Positions 18,301-27,062 of a stretch of 64,000 nt of DNA are shown here, one piece after another (the first letter of the stretch is position 1; each line of letters begins with the position of its first letter). The position numbers and the translations under genes were made by a program. The notes under the pieces were generated by a model that searched no databases, was not told the DNA's origin, and saw only the letters and a list, made by a program, of their open reading frames with translations. The DNA is from Clostridiaceae bacterium (GTDB lineage: Bacteria; Bacillota; Clostridia; Clostridiales; Clostridiaceae), in the NCBI GenBank assembly GCA_902363375.1, contig CABIZX010000001.1:1-64000 (forward strand), in the 5' to 3' direction.

Positions 18301-18792
18301 AATAAGGTATCTACTACTCTTATGGATAATGATAAAGTAGTAAATGTTACCCTTGCTTCAAAAATGAGAAGCTTAAGTGAATCTGCTGATTTAGGACTAG
18401 TTATGATAGTAATAATAGTTGCTTCAGGAAGTTTAGCTTTTGTTGTATTATATAACTTAATAAATATAAATGTATCTGAACGTATAAGGGAGATATCTAC
18501 AATAAAGGTACTAGGTTTTTATGATAGTGAAGTTGCAATGTATATATTTAGAGAGAATATAATATTAACAGTATTAGGAATACTTGCAGGATCATTTATG
18601 GGTAAGATACTATATGTATTTTTAGTGAGTACAGCAGAGATGGATAACATGATGATGATACCAACTGTAGATATGAGCAGTTATTTGATTTCTGGATTAA
18701 TTACAATGGTCTTTGCTATATTAGTTATGATAATGATGCATATAAAGCTAAAAAATATAAATATGATTGATGCACTAAAATCTGTAGAGTAA
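15385..18792 (+). CDS. large FtsX-family ABC permease with coiled-coil extracellular domain
   Basis: 1135 residues. One N-terminal transmembrane helix (about 17-38), then a long extracellular part, three helices around residues 610-720, a second extracellular domain and three C-terminal helices (about 1010-1125). Residues about 255-575 are an extended coiled coil made of repeated G-E-K-x-L-x-x-A-x-K-E-L units. Permeases of this shape are found with TetR regulators in Firmicutes and may move or position substrates at the cell wall. The substrate is unknown. Terminated at 18801. Confidence 0.85.
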   Translation: MKNGAYKKSIIREILSSKARFISIFAIIFLGVAFYSGIKSSGPDLKESINEFFREQNLMDSKIVSSIGLNQNDLKLLENKDEILDYFGATSIDVNLTNINNVVKFMEYDKKDSSNINKLIVTKGRLPENSGEIALDENALKEDKNLKIGDTYTIESDEELDEYFKKKTFKIVGFVQSPMYIENISRGTTTVGKGSIDYFAILNSLDISMDVYTEIYVRFKNVANLGAYSDEYKDKMEENNKYLKNLYSNRVVERIEEVKLEAEKELSKAYKKIEDGEKKLEDAEKELDEGRAKLINGKNQYEEFAEKYQQEIKAGELKLIEGERELDKGKKELDKQKEQFLQGEKQLEVGKIQLDNAKEGFLNQGIDPTESTVEYENQIDSLEILIGTYNTLSSDMRETAKNTKEGEKVSTEKIQYWKGALSNPDLGLNELGSLVSSLEKDPTNVSLVISMAQGVEGASKSASENKSKVETLVAGITQYQQGIIAYEEKVKSFNEGKIKLEAAEKQLLIGKEELIKGKKDLEEGKKQGRLELDKAKKELEASEKKLLDGEKEIKENREKLIDGRGEIDKEKEKLSDLDDSKYYFFDREDNPGYSTYKGSIDSLDKIASVFPVFFFLVAALICLTTMTRMVEENRIEIGTLKALGYKDLEIARKFIVYAALASVVGSVIGIVVGSSILPYIISKAYSSAFTLPGVKIKYYPSYIIQSVVASILCTVGAALIVLKEELRENPSNLMRTKAPKLGKKILLERITPLWKRMNFNQKVTFRNLFRYKQRMLMTILGISGCMAMLVAGMALEKSNSSVIDIQFGKLIKYDAMVVFNDNSTKKEDEEYEKCLNSLKGYESSLNIYQDSVTFSKEGISKQTATMYVPEKVEELNKYISLNHRKSGIEYVLSDNGVIINEKLAKVLGVSAGDDITLTDSNNNSHKVRVDNITENYAGHYIYLSPSYYNNIFKSDITYNAQLLKLNSDREDDNKVSTTLMDNDKVVNVTLASKMRSLSESADLGLVMIVIIVASGSLAFVVLYNLININVSERIREISTIKVLGFYDSEVAMYIFRENIILTVLGILAGSFMGKILYVFLVSTAEMDNMMMIPTVDMSSYLISGLITMVFAILVMIMMHIKLKNINMIDALKSVE

Positions 18793-18800
18793 ATTAAAAA

Positions 18801-18830
18801 ATAAAGGAGTCGCAATTGCGGCTCCTTTAT
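18801..18830. terminator. bidirectional terminator
   Basis: ATAAAGGAGTCGCAA (18801-18815) followed directly by TTGCGGCTCCTTTAT (18816-18830) between convergent genes. Confidence 0.85.
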
Positions 18831-18843
18831 TATGTATTTAAAC

Positions 18844-19848
18844 CTAATTTTTTAATTTTCTAAATGCTAGAGGTGTTTTTCCATGAACTTTTTTAAACAT
18901 TTTCACGAAATTTCCGCTATAGTTGTAGCCGACCATTTTAGATATTTCATCCACACTCAATTCCGTTGTAGATAGTAAGTTTTCAGCCATAGTCATTCTA
19001 ATAGAGTTGGTATATTGCCCAATAGACATATGATATATGGATGAAAAACCTGCCTTTAATTTTTGCTCATTTAAAAACACCATTTTACTTAGTTTACTAA
19101 TAGTAGGTGGATTGCAGGCTTCTTTAGTTAAAATATCATGAGCCTTTTGTATCGCATTGATATCTGCAGCAGTTAATGTGACATATCGATTTTCACCAAT
19201 CTTAATATCACCATAAACTAATTGATTTGTAAAAGCATTTTCTGGTGATGAATATATCTCATTATAAAGTATAGCAATAGATTCTAAAATCTTACTTTCC
19301 AAGTAAATTGGAGTTAGTCTTTTAGCTTCGTCTAAACTTCGTAATTCTTGAATTATAGAGGCTATTTCAAGAGGCAGATAACGATAAGTATAATTACTAA
19401 CAAAGCTATTTAAATCTATAGAATTAGGGAAGTTGGGTTTTATTACCTCATCAAAGTACTTTTTATAAATTGTTATTTCAGCACCATGAAAATGCTGACC
19501 TTTTTTCCATACTTGCTCTCCTTTTAAATTTTTTTCAACTACAAAAAACGATGATGGACTAAAAGAAGAAACGGGATTATCTTCAATTTTAAATTTAGTC
19601 ACTCCAGTGTATACAGTTCCAAAACGCATTAACTGTTCATTATGCTCAAAGGAAAGAGAAAAATCTAAAGGAATTGTATAATCTCCAATACCAAAGTCGT
19701 AATAACCTTCCCTTGTATATTTAATAAAAAAGCCAAGCTTAGGATTATTTTCACTTTTGTACACAGTGTAGTTCTCCATAGGATAGGATTTAAAGTTCAA
19801 TTTATTTAAAACTGTATTTTGAAATTCTTTTGTTGTTTTACAAGTCAC
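18844..19848 (-). CDS. AraC-family regulator of the siderophore-uptake operon
   Basis: 334 residues from GTG 19848, nine bases after GGAGG. The last 100 residues hold two helix-turn-helix motifs of the AraC/XylS type (L-S-K-M-V-F-L-N-E-Q-K-L-K-A-G-F, then I-S-K-M-V-G-Y-N-Y-S-G-N-F-V-K-M-F-K-K). The N-terminal 220 residues are an uncharacterised sensing domain similar in size to PchR/YbtA-type proteins, which bind ferric siderophores. It is divergent from the iron-siderophore import operon, which it probably activates when the substrate is present. Confidence 0.8.
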   Translation of the reverse strand: MTCKTTKEFQNTVLNKLNFKSYPMENYTVYKSENNPKLGFFIKYTREGYYDFGIGDYTIPLDFSLSFEHNEQLMRFGTVYTGVTKFKIEDNPVSSFSPSSFFVVEKNLKGEQVWKKGQHFHGAEITIYKKYFDEVIKPNFPNSIDLNSFVSNYTYRYLPLEIASIIQELRSLDEAKRLTPIYLESKILESIAILYNEIYSSPENAFTNQLVYGDIKIGENRYVTLTAADINAIQKAHDILTKEACNPPTISKLSKMVFLNEQKLKAGFSSIYHMSIGQYTNSIRMTMAENLLSTTELSVDEISKMVGYNYSGNFVKMFKKVHGKTPLAFRKLKN

Positions 19849-19977
19849 AATGTAGTTCCTCCATGTCTATTTATAATAAATTATTTGTTTAATCTTGGAG
19901 ATAATATATTTATAATACATACATTATAACAAAAATTATCTTAAAAGGTGATAAAATTGTTAAATTAGGTGAAACTG

Positions 19978-20006
19978 TTGAAGTGAGAATGAATATCATA
20001 TACAAT
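19978..20006 (+). promoter_or_regulatory. promoter with Fur box in the spacer
   Basis: TTGAAG (19978-19983), 17 bases, TACAAT (20001-20006). The spacer region is GAGAATGAATATCATATAC (19985-20003), which agrees with the Fur consensus GATAATGATAATCATTATC at about 14 of 19 positions. Iron-loaded Fur bound here would block polymerase, giving induction in iron starvation. The -35 begins 84 bases before the lipoprotein start codon. Confidence 0.7.
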
Positions 20007-20061
20007 TGAGACAAATAGAGAGTAATGTACAGTTGGTTATTTATAATATGGAGGTATATGG

Positions 20062-21012
20062 ATGAAGAAAAAGTTTTTAAAAACATTAGTAGTTTCATGC
20101 CTAACTGCTTTTATGCTTGTAGGTTGTGGAGTTAAGGGTGGATCAGAGGAAAATGAATCGGCAGAGAAGACTATAACTGTTACAGATGTAAAGGGAGAAG
20201 TTGAAATACCAGCGGAACCTAAAAGGATAGTAGATTTAAGCGGTAATAGTGATATTTTATCAATTTTAGGATATAAGGTTGTAGGAACTGCAAATAGTGA
20301 TGCTTATGACTATACTAAATTTCCAGCATATTTGGAAGAGACATTAAAGGGAGCAGAAATTTTAGGATATAGCATGCAAGATACTATGGATGTAGAGGCA
20401 GTTATGAACTTAAAGCCAGATCTAATAGTTATATCAACAGTTCAAGAAAAAATGTATGATCAATTAAGTGAAATTGCTCCAACTGTTATGATTCAGTTAG
20501 AAGCTTTAAATTGGAAAGACGATGTTAAATCCTTTGCAAAAGTATTTAATAAAGAAGATGTAGCAAATAAGTGGCTGGCAGATTATGAAGTAAAAGTTAA
20601 AGAAGCTGGTGAAAAAGTGAAATCAGAGTATGGAGAAGATACAACATATCTTTCATTTTTAGCAAGTGGAGGACAGTTCTTTGTATTTGATGGTGCAGGT
20701 TTTGGTAGTGTGTTATATGAGGATATGGGACTTGCAAAACCAGAGGGAATGCCAGCACAAAGTGATATAAGTCTTCCAGTTGTAACTTATGAAGGATTAG
20801 CAGCAATAAAAAGTGATTATATATTCTTAATAACAACAGCCGAAGATTTAGCACAACTTGAAAGTAATGCAATTTGGAATAGCTTACCGGCAGTTAAAGA
20901 AGGTCGTGTAGTTGTATTAGATTCATCACCATACTTTAACCAAGGATATAGCTCAATTGGAAGAGAATTATTAATGAATGAGATAGGTGAAATGTTAAAT
21001 GAAACAAAGTAA
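20062..21012 (+). CDS. iron-siderophore ABC transporter substrate-binding lipoprotein
   Basis: 316 residues. The signal peptide ends in the lipobox L-V-G-C with the lipidated Cys at residue 22, so it is anchored outside the membrane. The rest is an FhuD/FecB-type two-lobed fold (E-I-P-A-E-P-K-R-I-V near residue 50; M-N-L-K-P-D-L-I-V; V-L-Y-E-D-M-G-L). GGAGG lies seven bases upstream of ATG. First gene of a Fur-controlled operon; its 3' end overlaps the first permease gene by 14 bases. Confidence 0.9.
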   Translation: MKKKFLKTLVVSCLTAFMLVGCGVKGGSEENESAEKTITVTDVKGEVEIPAEPKRIVDLSGNSDILSILGYKVVGTANSDAYDYTKFPAYLEETLKGAEILGYSMQDTMDVEAVMNLKPDLIVISTVQEKMYDQLSEIAPTVMIQLEALNWKDDVKSFAKVFNKEDVANKWLADYEVKVKEAGEKVKSEYGEDTTYLSFLASGGQFFVFDGAGFGSVLYEDMGLAKPEGMPAQSDISLPVVTYEGLAAIKSDYIFLITTAEDLAQLESNAIWNSLPAVKEGRVVVLDSSPYFNQGYSSIGRELLMNEIGEMLNETK

Positions 21013-21991
21013 GAAGCATACAAAGACCTTTGTAATTTGTAGTTTGTTACTTTTAATAGGAGGACTGATTCTAGCTATAAGGCTAGGGTCTGTCCATATT
21101 AATTTTTCAGATATTTGGGATAGTATCTTTAATTATAGTGAAACTTTAGAGCTTATGCTAATTAGAGATGTACGTATTCCAAGGGCATTATCTGTTTTAT
21201 TAACAGGAGGTATTTTAGGAGTAACAGGGGCTATGATTCAAGGTGTAACTAGAAACCCCATAGCGGAACCCTCTATATTAGGTGTTAGCCAAGGAGCAAC
21301 TTTAGTAATATCTATTTTTTATGCTACAGGAGTTGCAATAAATACTAGAAATATAATGATAGCTTCCTTTATAGGAGCTATGATAACTGGAATTATAGTC
21401 TTAGGTTTTATATCTAAAAAAGCAAATAATAGCTCCATAGCAAAGATACTTTTAGCTGGAACAGCTATGAGCACATTTTTTATTTCATTAACCACAATAA
21501 TAGGACTTTTATCAAATCAATCTCAGATGATAGGGTTTTGGGTATCTGGTGGTTTTAGAAATGCAAGCTGGGCAGATTTTAGATTAGTATTTTTTGTAGG
21601 AATTATAGGCCTTATAGTAGCAATGTTATTATCACCGAAAATAAATATATTAAATCTTGGAGATGACGTTGCCATAGGACTTGGAGAAAGCCCAGAAAAA
21701 ATAAGATTTGCTACTTTAATGGTTATGATACCAATGTGTGCAGCAGCGGTGGCAGTAGGAAAGAATATTGCTTTTGTTGGACTAATAGTCCCACAGATAG
21801 TTAGAAAGCTATTAGGAGAAGACTATAGAAAGAATATACCATGCTCTTTTTTACTTGGAGCAGTGCTTTTAACTTATGCAGATATTGCAGCAAGAATGCT
21901 ATTTGATCCTTATGAAACTCCAATTGGAGTATTTACAGCATTAATAGGAATACCATTTTTCATAGCGGTAGCTAGAAAGGAGAGAGGATAA
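20999..21991 (+). CDS. FecCD-family iron-siderophore permease, subunit 1
   Basis: 330 residues with about nine to ten transmembrane helices. Family motifs include R-D-V-R-I-P-R-A-L-S-V, G-V-T-R-N-P-I-A-E-P, and F-V-G-L-I-V-P-Q-I-V-R with the coupling-helix G-D. It forms a heterodimer with the next gene product in the cytoplasmic membrane. Overlapping starts and stops imply translational coupling. Confidence 0.9.
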   Translation: MKQSKKHTKTFVICSLLLLIGGLILAIRLGSVHINFSDIWDSIFNYSETLELMLIRDVRIPRALSVLLTGGILGVTGAMIQGVTRNPIAEPSILGVSQGATLVISIFYATGVAINTRNIMIASFIGAMITGIIVLGFISKKANNSSIAKILLAGTAMSTFFISLTTIIGLLSNQSQMIGFWVSGGFRNASWADFRLVFFVGIIGLIVAMLLSPKINILNLGDDVAIGLGESPEKIRFATLMVMIPMCAAAVAVGKNIAFVGLIVPQIVRKLLGEDYRKNIPCSFLLGAVLLTYADIAARMLFDPYETPIGVFTALIGIPFFIAVARKERG

Positions 21992-22998
21992 TGAAGAAAA
22001 AAAGATTTAAAGTGGCATTGACAGTTTTATTAATTTTACTAATCCTCTCTTTTATAGTTACATTATGTTGGGGAACATATAAGATTTCTGTTGGAGAAGT
22101 AATAAATACACTTCTCGGAAATGGAACTAAACTTCAAAATACAGCAGTATTAAGTATTAGATTGCCAAGACTTTTAGTTGGAACTTTTGTAGCAATTGCA
22201 CTATCAACAGCAGGCTCAATTCTTCAAACTGTAACTAAAAATGACTTAGCAGATACGGGAGTAATTGGTATAAATGCAGGAGCAGCAGTAGCAGCTGTAA
22301 TATTTATAACTTATCAAACTGCAAATTATTATAGTGAGCTTGGACAGCTTTCCATATTCATATTGCCCATTATGGCTATAATAGGTGCGGGATTAACTTC
22401 ATTAATGATATATATGTTATCTAGTAGAAATGGAATAAAACCAAAAAGACTTTTATTAATAGGAATTGGGTTAAATGCAGGACTTAATGCTTTTATAACT
22501 TTCTTCACTTTTAGAGGTGGCGTTGGAGATTATAATAGAGTATTAGTGTGGACATCAGGGAGTCTTTGGGGTTCAGGATGGAGCTATGTAAAAGCAATTA
22601 TTCCAATTGTAGCCCTAATGTTTATATTAGTTTTATTAAATCATAAAAAATTAGATGTTTTAAATCTTTCTGATGAACTTGCTCTATCTTTAGGGTTGAA
22701 TTTAGAAAAAGAAAGAAAGAAATTTTTTAGCTTTGCTGTTATTTTAGCAGGAACAGCAACTGCTTTTGCAGGAAATATAGGATTCTTAGGACTTATATCA
22801 CCTCATATTGCAAGAAAATTAGTGGGACCTTATCATAAGAATTTTGTTGTAATATCAGCAATGATAAGTGTTATAATAATTCTTCTTGCTGATGCAGTTT
22901 CAAGAAATTTATTTTCTCCAATTGAAATCCCCGTTGGAATAACAGTATCAATATTTGGAGTACCATATTTTATTTATTTAATGATGAAGGAGAAATAA
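21991..22998 (+). CDS. FecCD-family iron-siderophore permease, subunit 2
   Basis: 335 residues, start ATG overlapping the previous stop by one base (TAATG) with GGAGAGG inside the upstream gene. Motifs S-I-R-L-P-R-L-L-V-G, T-K-N-D-L-A-D-T-G and F-L-G-L-I-S-P-H-I-A-R are those of BtuC/FecD permeases. Partner of the subunit encoded just upstream. Confidence 0.9.
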   Translation: MKKKRFKVALTVLLILLILSFIVTLCWGTYKISVGEVINTLLGNGTKLQNTAVLSIRLPRLLVGTFVAIALSTAGSILQTVTKNDLADTGVIGINAGAAVAAVIFITYQTANYYSELGQLSIFILPIMAIIGAGLTSLMIYMLSSRNGIKPKRLLLIGIGLNAGLNAFITFFTFRGGVGDYNRVLVWTSGSLWGSGWSYVKAIIPIVALMFILVLLNHKKLDVLNLSDELALSLGLNLEKERKKFFSFAVILAGTATAFAGNIGFLGLISPHIARKLVGPYHKNFVVISAMISVIIILLADAVSRNLFSPIEIPVGITVSIFGVPYFIYLMMKEK

Positions 22999-23000
22999 TT

Positions 23001-23795
23001 ATGGAAGCCATTAGTGTAAAGAATTTATCAGTATCATATGAAAATAATATAATAATCGAAGATATGGACTTATGTATACCAAAAGGAAAGATAAGTATAA
23101 TAATTGGAGCAAATGGATGTGGAAAGTCAACTTTGCTTAAAACTATATCAAGAATTAATAAGCCTAGAAAAGGAGATATTTTTATAAATAATAAAAATAT
23201 AAAGAAGGTAAAGGAAAAGGACATAGCAAAAGAAGTTGCATTTCTTCCTCAAGGACCAGTCTGCCCAAACGGACTTACAGTAAGGGAGCTTGTAGCCTTT
23301 GGAAGATTTCCACATCAAAAAATCATAGGTGGACTTAATAGCCATGATAAAGAAGTAATTGACTGGGCAATACAAGAAACAGGACTTTCAGAATTTGCTG
23401 ATCGTGAAGTTGATAGTTTATCTGGAGGACAAAGACAAAGAGCTTGGATTGCTATGACTTTAGCTCAAGAAACAGAAATTATAATGCTTGATGAACCTAC
23501 AACTTATTTAGATATGTCCTATCAACTTGAGGTACTAGAAGTACTTCAAAAGCTTAATAAAGAAAAGCGTATTACAGTAGTTATAGTTCTTCATGAGCTT
23601 AATAATGCTTGTAGATTTGCAGACAATATAATTGGTCTTAAAAAAGGAAAAGTTATTTGTGAAGGAAGGCCAATGGAAGTAATAACTAAAGAGACATTAA
23701 AGGAGATATATGGTATAGATGCCAATCTTCAAAGAAGTGAAAATGGTGAATATCCAGTATGTATGGAGTATGAACTTTTTAGGGAGGGTGCATGA
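23001..23795 (+). CDS. iron-siderophore ABC transporter ATPase
   Basis: 264 residues, AAGGAG upstream of ATG 23001, two bases after the permease stop. Walker A G-A-N-G-C-G-K-S-T, signature L-S-G-G-Q-R-Q-R, Walker B I-I-M-L-D-E-P-T-T-Y-L-D-M, H-loop V-L-H-E-L. It is a FhuC/FepC-type ATPase and powers the permease pair. Overlaps the MFS gene by four bases. Confidence 0.9.
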   Translation: MEAISVKNLSVSYENNIIIEDMDLCIPKGKISIIIGANGCGKSTLLKTISRINKPRKGDIFINNKNIKKVKEKDIAKEVAFLPQGPVCPNGLTVRELVAFGRFPHQKIIGGLNSHDKEVIDWAIQETGLSEFADREVDSLSGGQRQRAWIAMTLAQETEIIMLDEPTTYLDMSYQLEVLEVLQKLNKEKRITVVIVLHELNNACRFADNIIGLKKGKVICEGRPMEVITKETLKEIYGIDANLQRSENGEYPVCMEYELFREGA

Positions 23796-25042
23796 AAAAT
23801 AAAAACTTCATAATAATAGTTATAGGACAGATTATTTCACTTTTTGGAAATGCAATTCAAAGATTTAGTATGTCCCTATACTTATTAGAATTTACAGGTA
23901 GTACATCTGCTTTTGCCAATATATTAGCAATATCAACTATACCGTATATCTTATTTGCTCCAATTGCGGGGAGGCTTTCAGATAATGTAAATAGAAAAAA
24001 GATAATGGTATACTTAGACATTTTCTCTTCGATATTAATAGGTTGTTATGCTTTTATATTGTTTAAAGGAAGAGACAGTGAACTTATAGTTGGAGCAGTT
24101 ATGTTTATGTTATCAATATGTTATACATTATATGGACCAGCAGTAGTATCTTCAATTCCACAAGTGGTAGATAAAGATAAACTTACTTCGGCCAATGGGA
24201 TTATAAATCAAGTGAGTTCAGTTGTAAATTTTGTAGGACCCATATTTGCAGGTGTTCTATATGGTCTACTAGGTATAAAATTAATAGTAGTAATAAATGC
24301 ACTTAGTTTTTTAGCAGCAGCAATAATGGAGTTATTCTTAGATATTCCAGATGTAGAGAAAGCAGAAGAAGTACAATGTAGTGATAATGATAAGCTATTA
24401 TCACTAGGATTTGTAAAACAATCCTTTATAGATATGAAAAATAGCTTTATTTATTTAAAGAATAAAAATAAGATTGTACTAGGAATTATAGCATCTTATG
24501 CATTTTGTAATATTTTCTTGGTTCCAATATTATCAATAGTTGCACCATATTTTATAAATATATTCCTTGGGCTTCCTTCAGAGGTTTATGGAATAGTTGA
24601 AGGAGTATGTGTTTTAGGTATGATTTTGGGAGGTCTTTGGATAAGTTTGAAACCAAAGATGTTTACAATGAAAAAGCTACATTATACATATTTTCCAATG
24701 GTAGTAGGGGTTATTTTAATGTCAGTTTTGGGGCTTATAAGAATAAATAATTATGCTTTAGCTGGAATTTTTGCTATTAGTGGAATGGCAATTATGTTAT
24801 CTTTAGCATTATCAAATGTACTGACTCTAACTTTTATACAAAAGGAAGTACCAGGGGATATGCTAGGTCGTGTATCGGCTTTTTCAACAGCAGTAGCTAC
24901 TATAAGTGTTGCACCAGGACAGCTATTGTTTGGACAAGTTATAGATATGGGAATACCACTAGGAATAATTCTCTTAGTGACAGCAATTATTAATTTTGGA
25001 TTAATCATTTTTATTAAATGGAATGTTAGATATGTAAAATAG
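23792..25042 (+). CDS. MFS transporter, probable siderophore or iron-chelate exporter
   Basis: 416 residues, twelve predicted transmembrane helices, with the MFS loop motif G-R-L-S-D-N-V-N-R-K-K near residue 63. It belongs to the MFS_3/EntS-like group with few charged residues in its helices. It is the last gene of the iron-siderophore import operon and starts inside the ATPase gene. It may recycle a chelator after iron release or export a related compound. No siderophore synthesis genes are in this window. Confidence 0.8.
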   Translation: MKNKNFIIIVIGQIISLFGNAIQRFSMSLYLLEFTGSTSAFANILAISTIPYILFAPIAGRLSDNVNRKKIMVYLDIFSSILIGCYAFILFKGRDSELIVGAVMFMLSICYTLYGPAVVSSIPQVVDKDKLTSANGIINQVSSVVNFVGPIFAGVLYGLLGIKLIVVINALSFLAAAIMELFLDIPDVEKAEEVQCSDNDKLLSLGFVKQSFIDMKNSFIYLKNKNKIVLGIIASYAFCNIFLVPILSIVAPYFINIFLGLPSEVYGIVEGVCVLGMILGGLWISLKPKMFTMKKLHYTYFPMVVGVILMSVLGLIRINNYALAGIFAISGMAIMLSLALSNVLTLTFIQKEVPGDMLGRVSAFSTAVATISVAPGQLLFGQVIDMGIPLGIILLVTAIINFGLIIFIKWNVRYVK

Positions 25043-25051
25043 TTAATTTTT

Positions 25052-25084
25052 AAGTTCATGACCGAAGGGTTGTGGACTTTTTTA
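25052..25084 (+). terminator. terminator of the siderophore operon
   Basis: AAGTTCATGACC (25052-25063) pairs with GGTTGTGGACTT (25068-25079), followed by six T. Confidence 0.7.
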
Positions 25085-25274
25085 TTTAAAGAATATTGCT
25101 AAACTAGGTAGCGACCTATTGAATAAAGTGGATATGATATTATATGAATATTAATATTTAAATATTAACTACCTATATAAATGGAATTAATTAAAGGATT
25201 ATAATACAAGCAAATTAGGGATAATAAACTAAGAATTATTATAAAGCTAAGATAAATTTAGAAGGAGATAATAT

Positions 25275-26750
25275 ATGAAAGATACAGGAATAATTACAGA
25301 GCAGAATATAAGGCTAGAAAATACGTATATAAATCTTCCAGAGAGATTATTTTCAAAGCAAAAGCCAAGTAAAGTGACAAATCCTAAGTTAGTGGCATTT
25401 AATAAACTATTAGCAGAGAACCTAGGCTTAAATGAAGAGTTTTTACAAAGTGATGCTGGAGTAGAGTTTCTTTCTGGAAATAAAGTTATTGAAGATTCAA
25501 ATCCAATTGCACAGGCTTATGCAGGTCATCAATTTGGATATTTTACAATGTTAGGTGATGGTAGAGCTGTTCTTCTAGGAGAAGTTATATCAAAGAATGG
25601 AGAAAGATTTGATATTCAACTTAAAGGTTCTGGAATAACTCCATATTCTAGACGTGGAGATGGAAAAGCTTCTTTAGGACCAATGCTTAGAGAATACATA
25701 ATAAGTGAAGGAATGTATGGATTAGGAATTCCAACAACTCGTAGTTTGGCAGTGGTTTCAACGGGAGAAGATGTTATAAGGGAAGAGGTTTTACCAGGAG
25801 CAATATTAGCGCGTGTAGCAAGTAGTCATATAAGGGTTGGTACCTTTCAATTTATTGCAAATTGGGGAACAACTGAAGAGGTTAAAGCATTAGCTGACTA
25901 TACTTTAAATAGACATTTTAAGAAGGAAGAATATGAAGGAAATCCTTATTTATATTTACTTAATGAAGTTATAAGAAGTCAAGCAGAGCTTATTTCAAAG
26001 TGGCAATTAGTTGGTTTTATCCATGGGGTTATGAATACTGATAATATGGCTATTAGCGGAGAAACTATAGATTATGGACCATGTGCTTTTATGGATATAT
26101 ATGATCCTAGTACTGTGTTTAGTTCCATTGATACTGGTGGTAGATATGCTTATGGTAATCAACCTAAAATAGGAGTATGGAACTTAGCTAGATTTGCAGA
26201 GACATTATTATCATTATTAGATGAAAATATGGATAGAGCAGTAGATATAGCACAAGGTGCTATATCTAAGTATAATAATTTATATAATGAATATTGGTAT
26301 AGAGGTATGAGGGCAAAGCTTGGAATATTTAATATTGAAGATGATGATGAAAAGTTGATACAATCTCTTTTAGATATGATGAAAAGATTTAAGGCTGACT
26401 ATACAAATACTTTTAGAAATTTAACACTAGGAAATCTAGGTGATATGGAGATCTTTGAAAGTGAAGACTTTAAAAAGTGGTATGAATTATGGCAAGAGAG
26501 ATTAACAAGGCAAGGAAAGTCAAAAGAAGAATTAAATAAACTTATGAAACAAAACAATCCTGTAGTAATACCTCGTAATCATAGAGTGGAAGAAGCACTA
26601 GAAGCAGCGGTTAAAAATAATGATTATAGTGTTATGCAAAATCTTTTATATGCTTTAAAAAATCCTTACGATTACTCCAATATAAATGAATATTACTCTA
26701 CATTACCAAAATTAACAAGTTGTCCATATAAGACTTATTGTGGTACTTAG
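25275..26750 (+). CDS. selO: SelO/YdiU-family protein adenylyltransferase
   Basis: 491 residues, AGAAGGAGA before ATG 25275. SelO is a pseudokinase that transfers AMP to protein hydroxyl groups, implicated in redox stress. Recognisable motifs in order: [19 protein letters not shown], the D-I-Q-L-K-G-S-G lysine strand, the catalytic H-G-V-M-N-T-D-N, and D-Y-G-P-C-A-F-M-D in place of DFG. The C-terminus ends C-P-Y-K-T-Y-C-G-T, so it has Cys instead of the selenocysteine seen in eukaryotes. Monocistronic. Confidence 0.9.
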   Translation: MKDTGIITEQNIRLENTYINLPERLFSKQKPSKVTNPKLVAFNKLLAENLGLNEEFLQSDAGVEFLSGNKVIEDSNPIAQAYAGHQFGYFTMLGDGRAVLLGEVISKNGERFDIQLKGSGITPYSRRGDGKASLGPMLREYIISEGMYGLGIPTTRSLAVVSTGEDVIREEVLPGAILARVASSHIRVGTFQFIANWGTTEEVKALADYTLNRHFKKEEYEGNPYLYLLNEVIRSQAELISKWQLVGFIHGVMNTDNMAISGETIDYGPCAFMDIYDPSTVFSSIDTGGRYAYGNQPKIGVWNLARFAETLLSLLDENMDRAVDIAQGAISKYNNLYNEYWYRGMRAKLGIFNIEDDDEKLIQSLLDMMKRFKADYTNTFRNLTLGNLGDMEIFESEDFKKWYELWQERLTRQGKSKEELNKLMKQNNPVVIPRNHRVEEALEAAVKNNDYSVMQNLLYALKNPYDYSNINEYYSTLPKLTSCPYKTYCGT

Positions 26751-26852
26751 ATAAAGGAAATATACAATATATAAAATAATTTTATGTTTTTATGGATTTT
26801 AAATGTAATGTAGTAAATTCACAATAAAAAAACACCATAGAAATACAGTATT

Positions 26853-26930
26853 AAGACTGGGAATTTCTCAAAATAAACTAATATAAGCCAATATTAGTAA
26901 TGTATTTTGTGAAGGCCACAGTCTTTTTTT
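26853..26930 (+). terminator. three-tier hairpin with T tail
   Basis: Outer arms AAGACTG (26853-26859) and CAGTCTT (26919-26925), a middle TCTCAAAATA/TATTTTGTGA pairing, and a perfect inner ACTAATAT/ATATTAGT hairpin (26877-26884 with 26891-26898). Seven T follow. It lies about 100 bases after selO and is unusually long for a simple terminator, so it may be a structured RNA. Nothing else is seen in the 26751-27062 gap. Confidence 0.55.
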
Positions 26931-27062
26931 AGAAGTAGAAAATATTTATAATTAAAGAAAATAACTATGTAAGTTTAATATTTTATAATTCGAATAATTT
27001 AATATTTATGGTATAATTTGTGATGTAATTCTATGGTAGATTATTATAAAAATAGATATATA

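Noticed and set aside
20597..21023. Minus-strand ORFs over the siderophore lipoprotein gene
   Set aside because: Antisense to a gene with lipobox and family motifs; no ribosome binding site.
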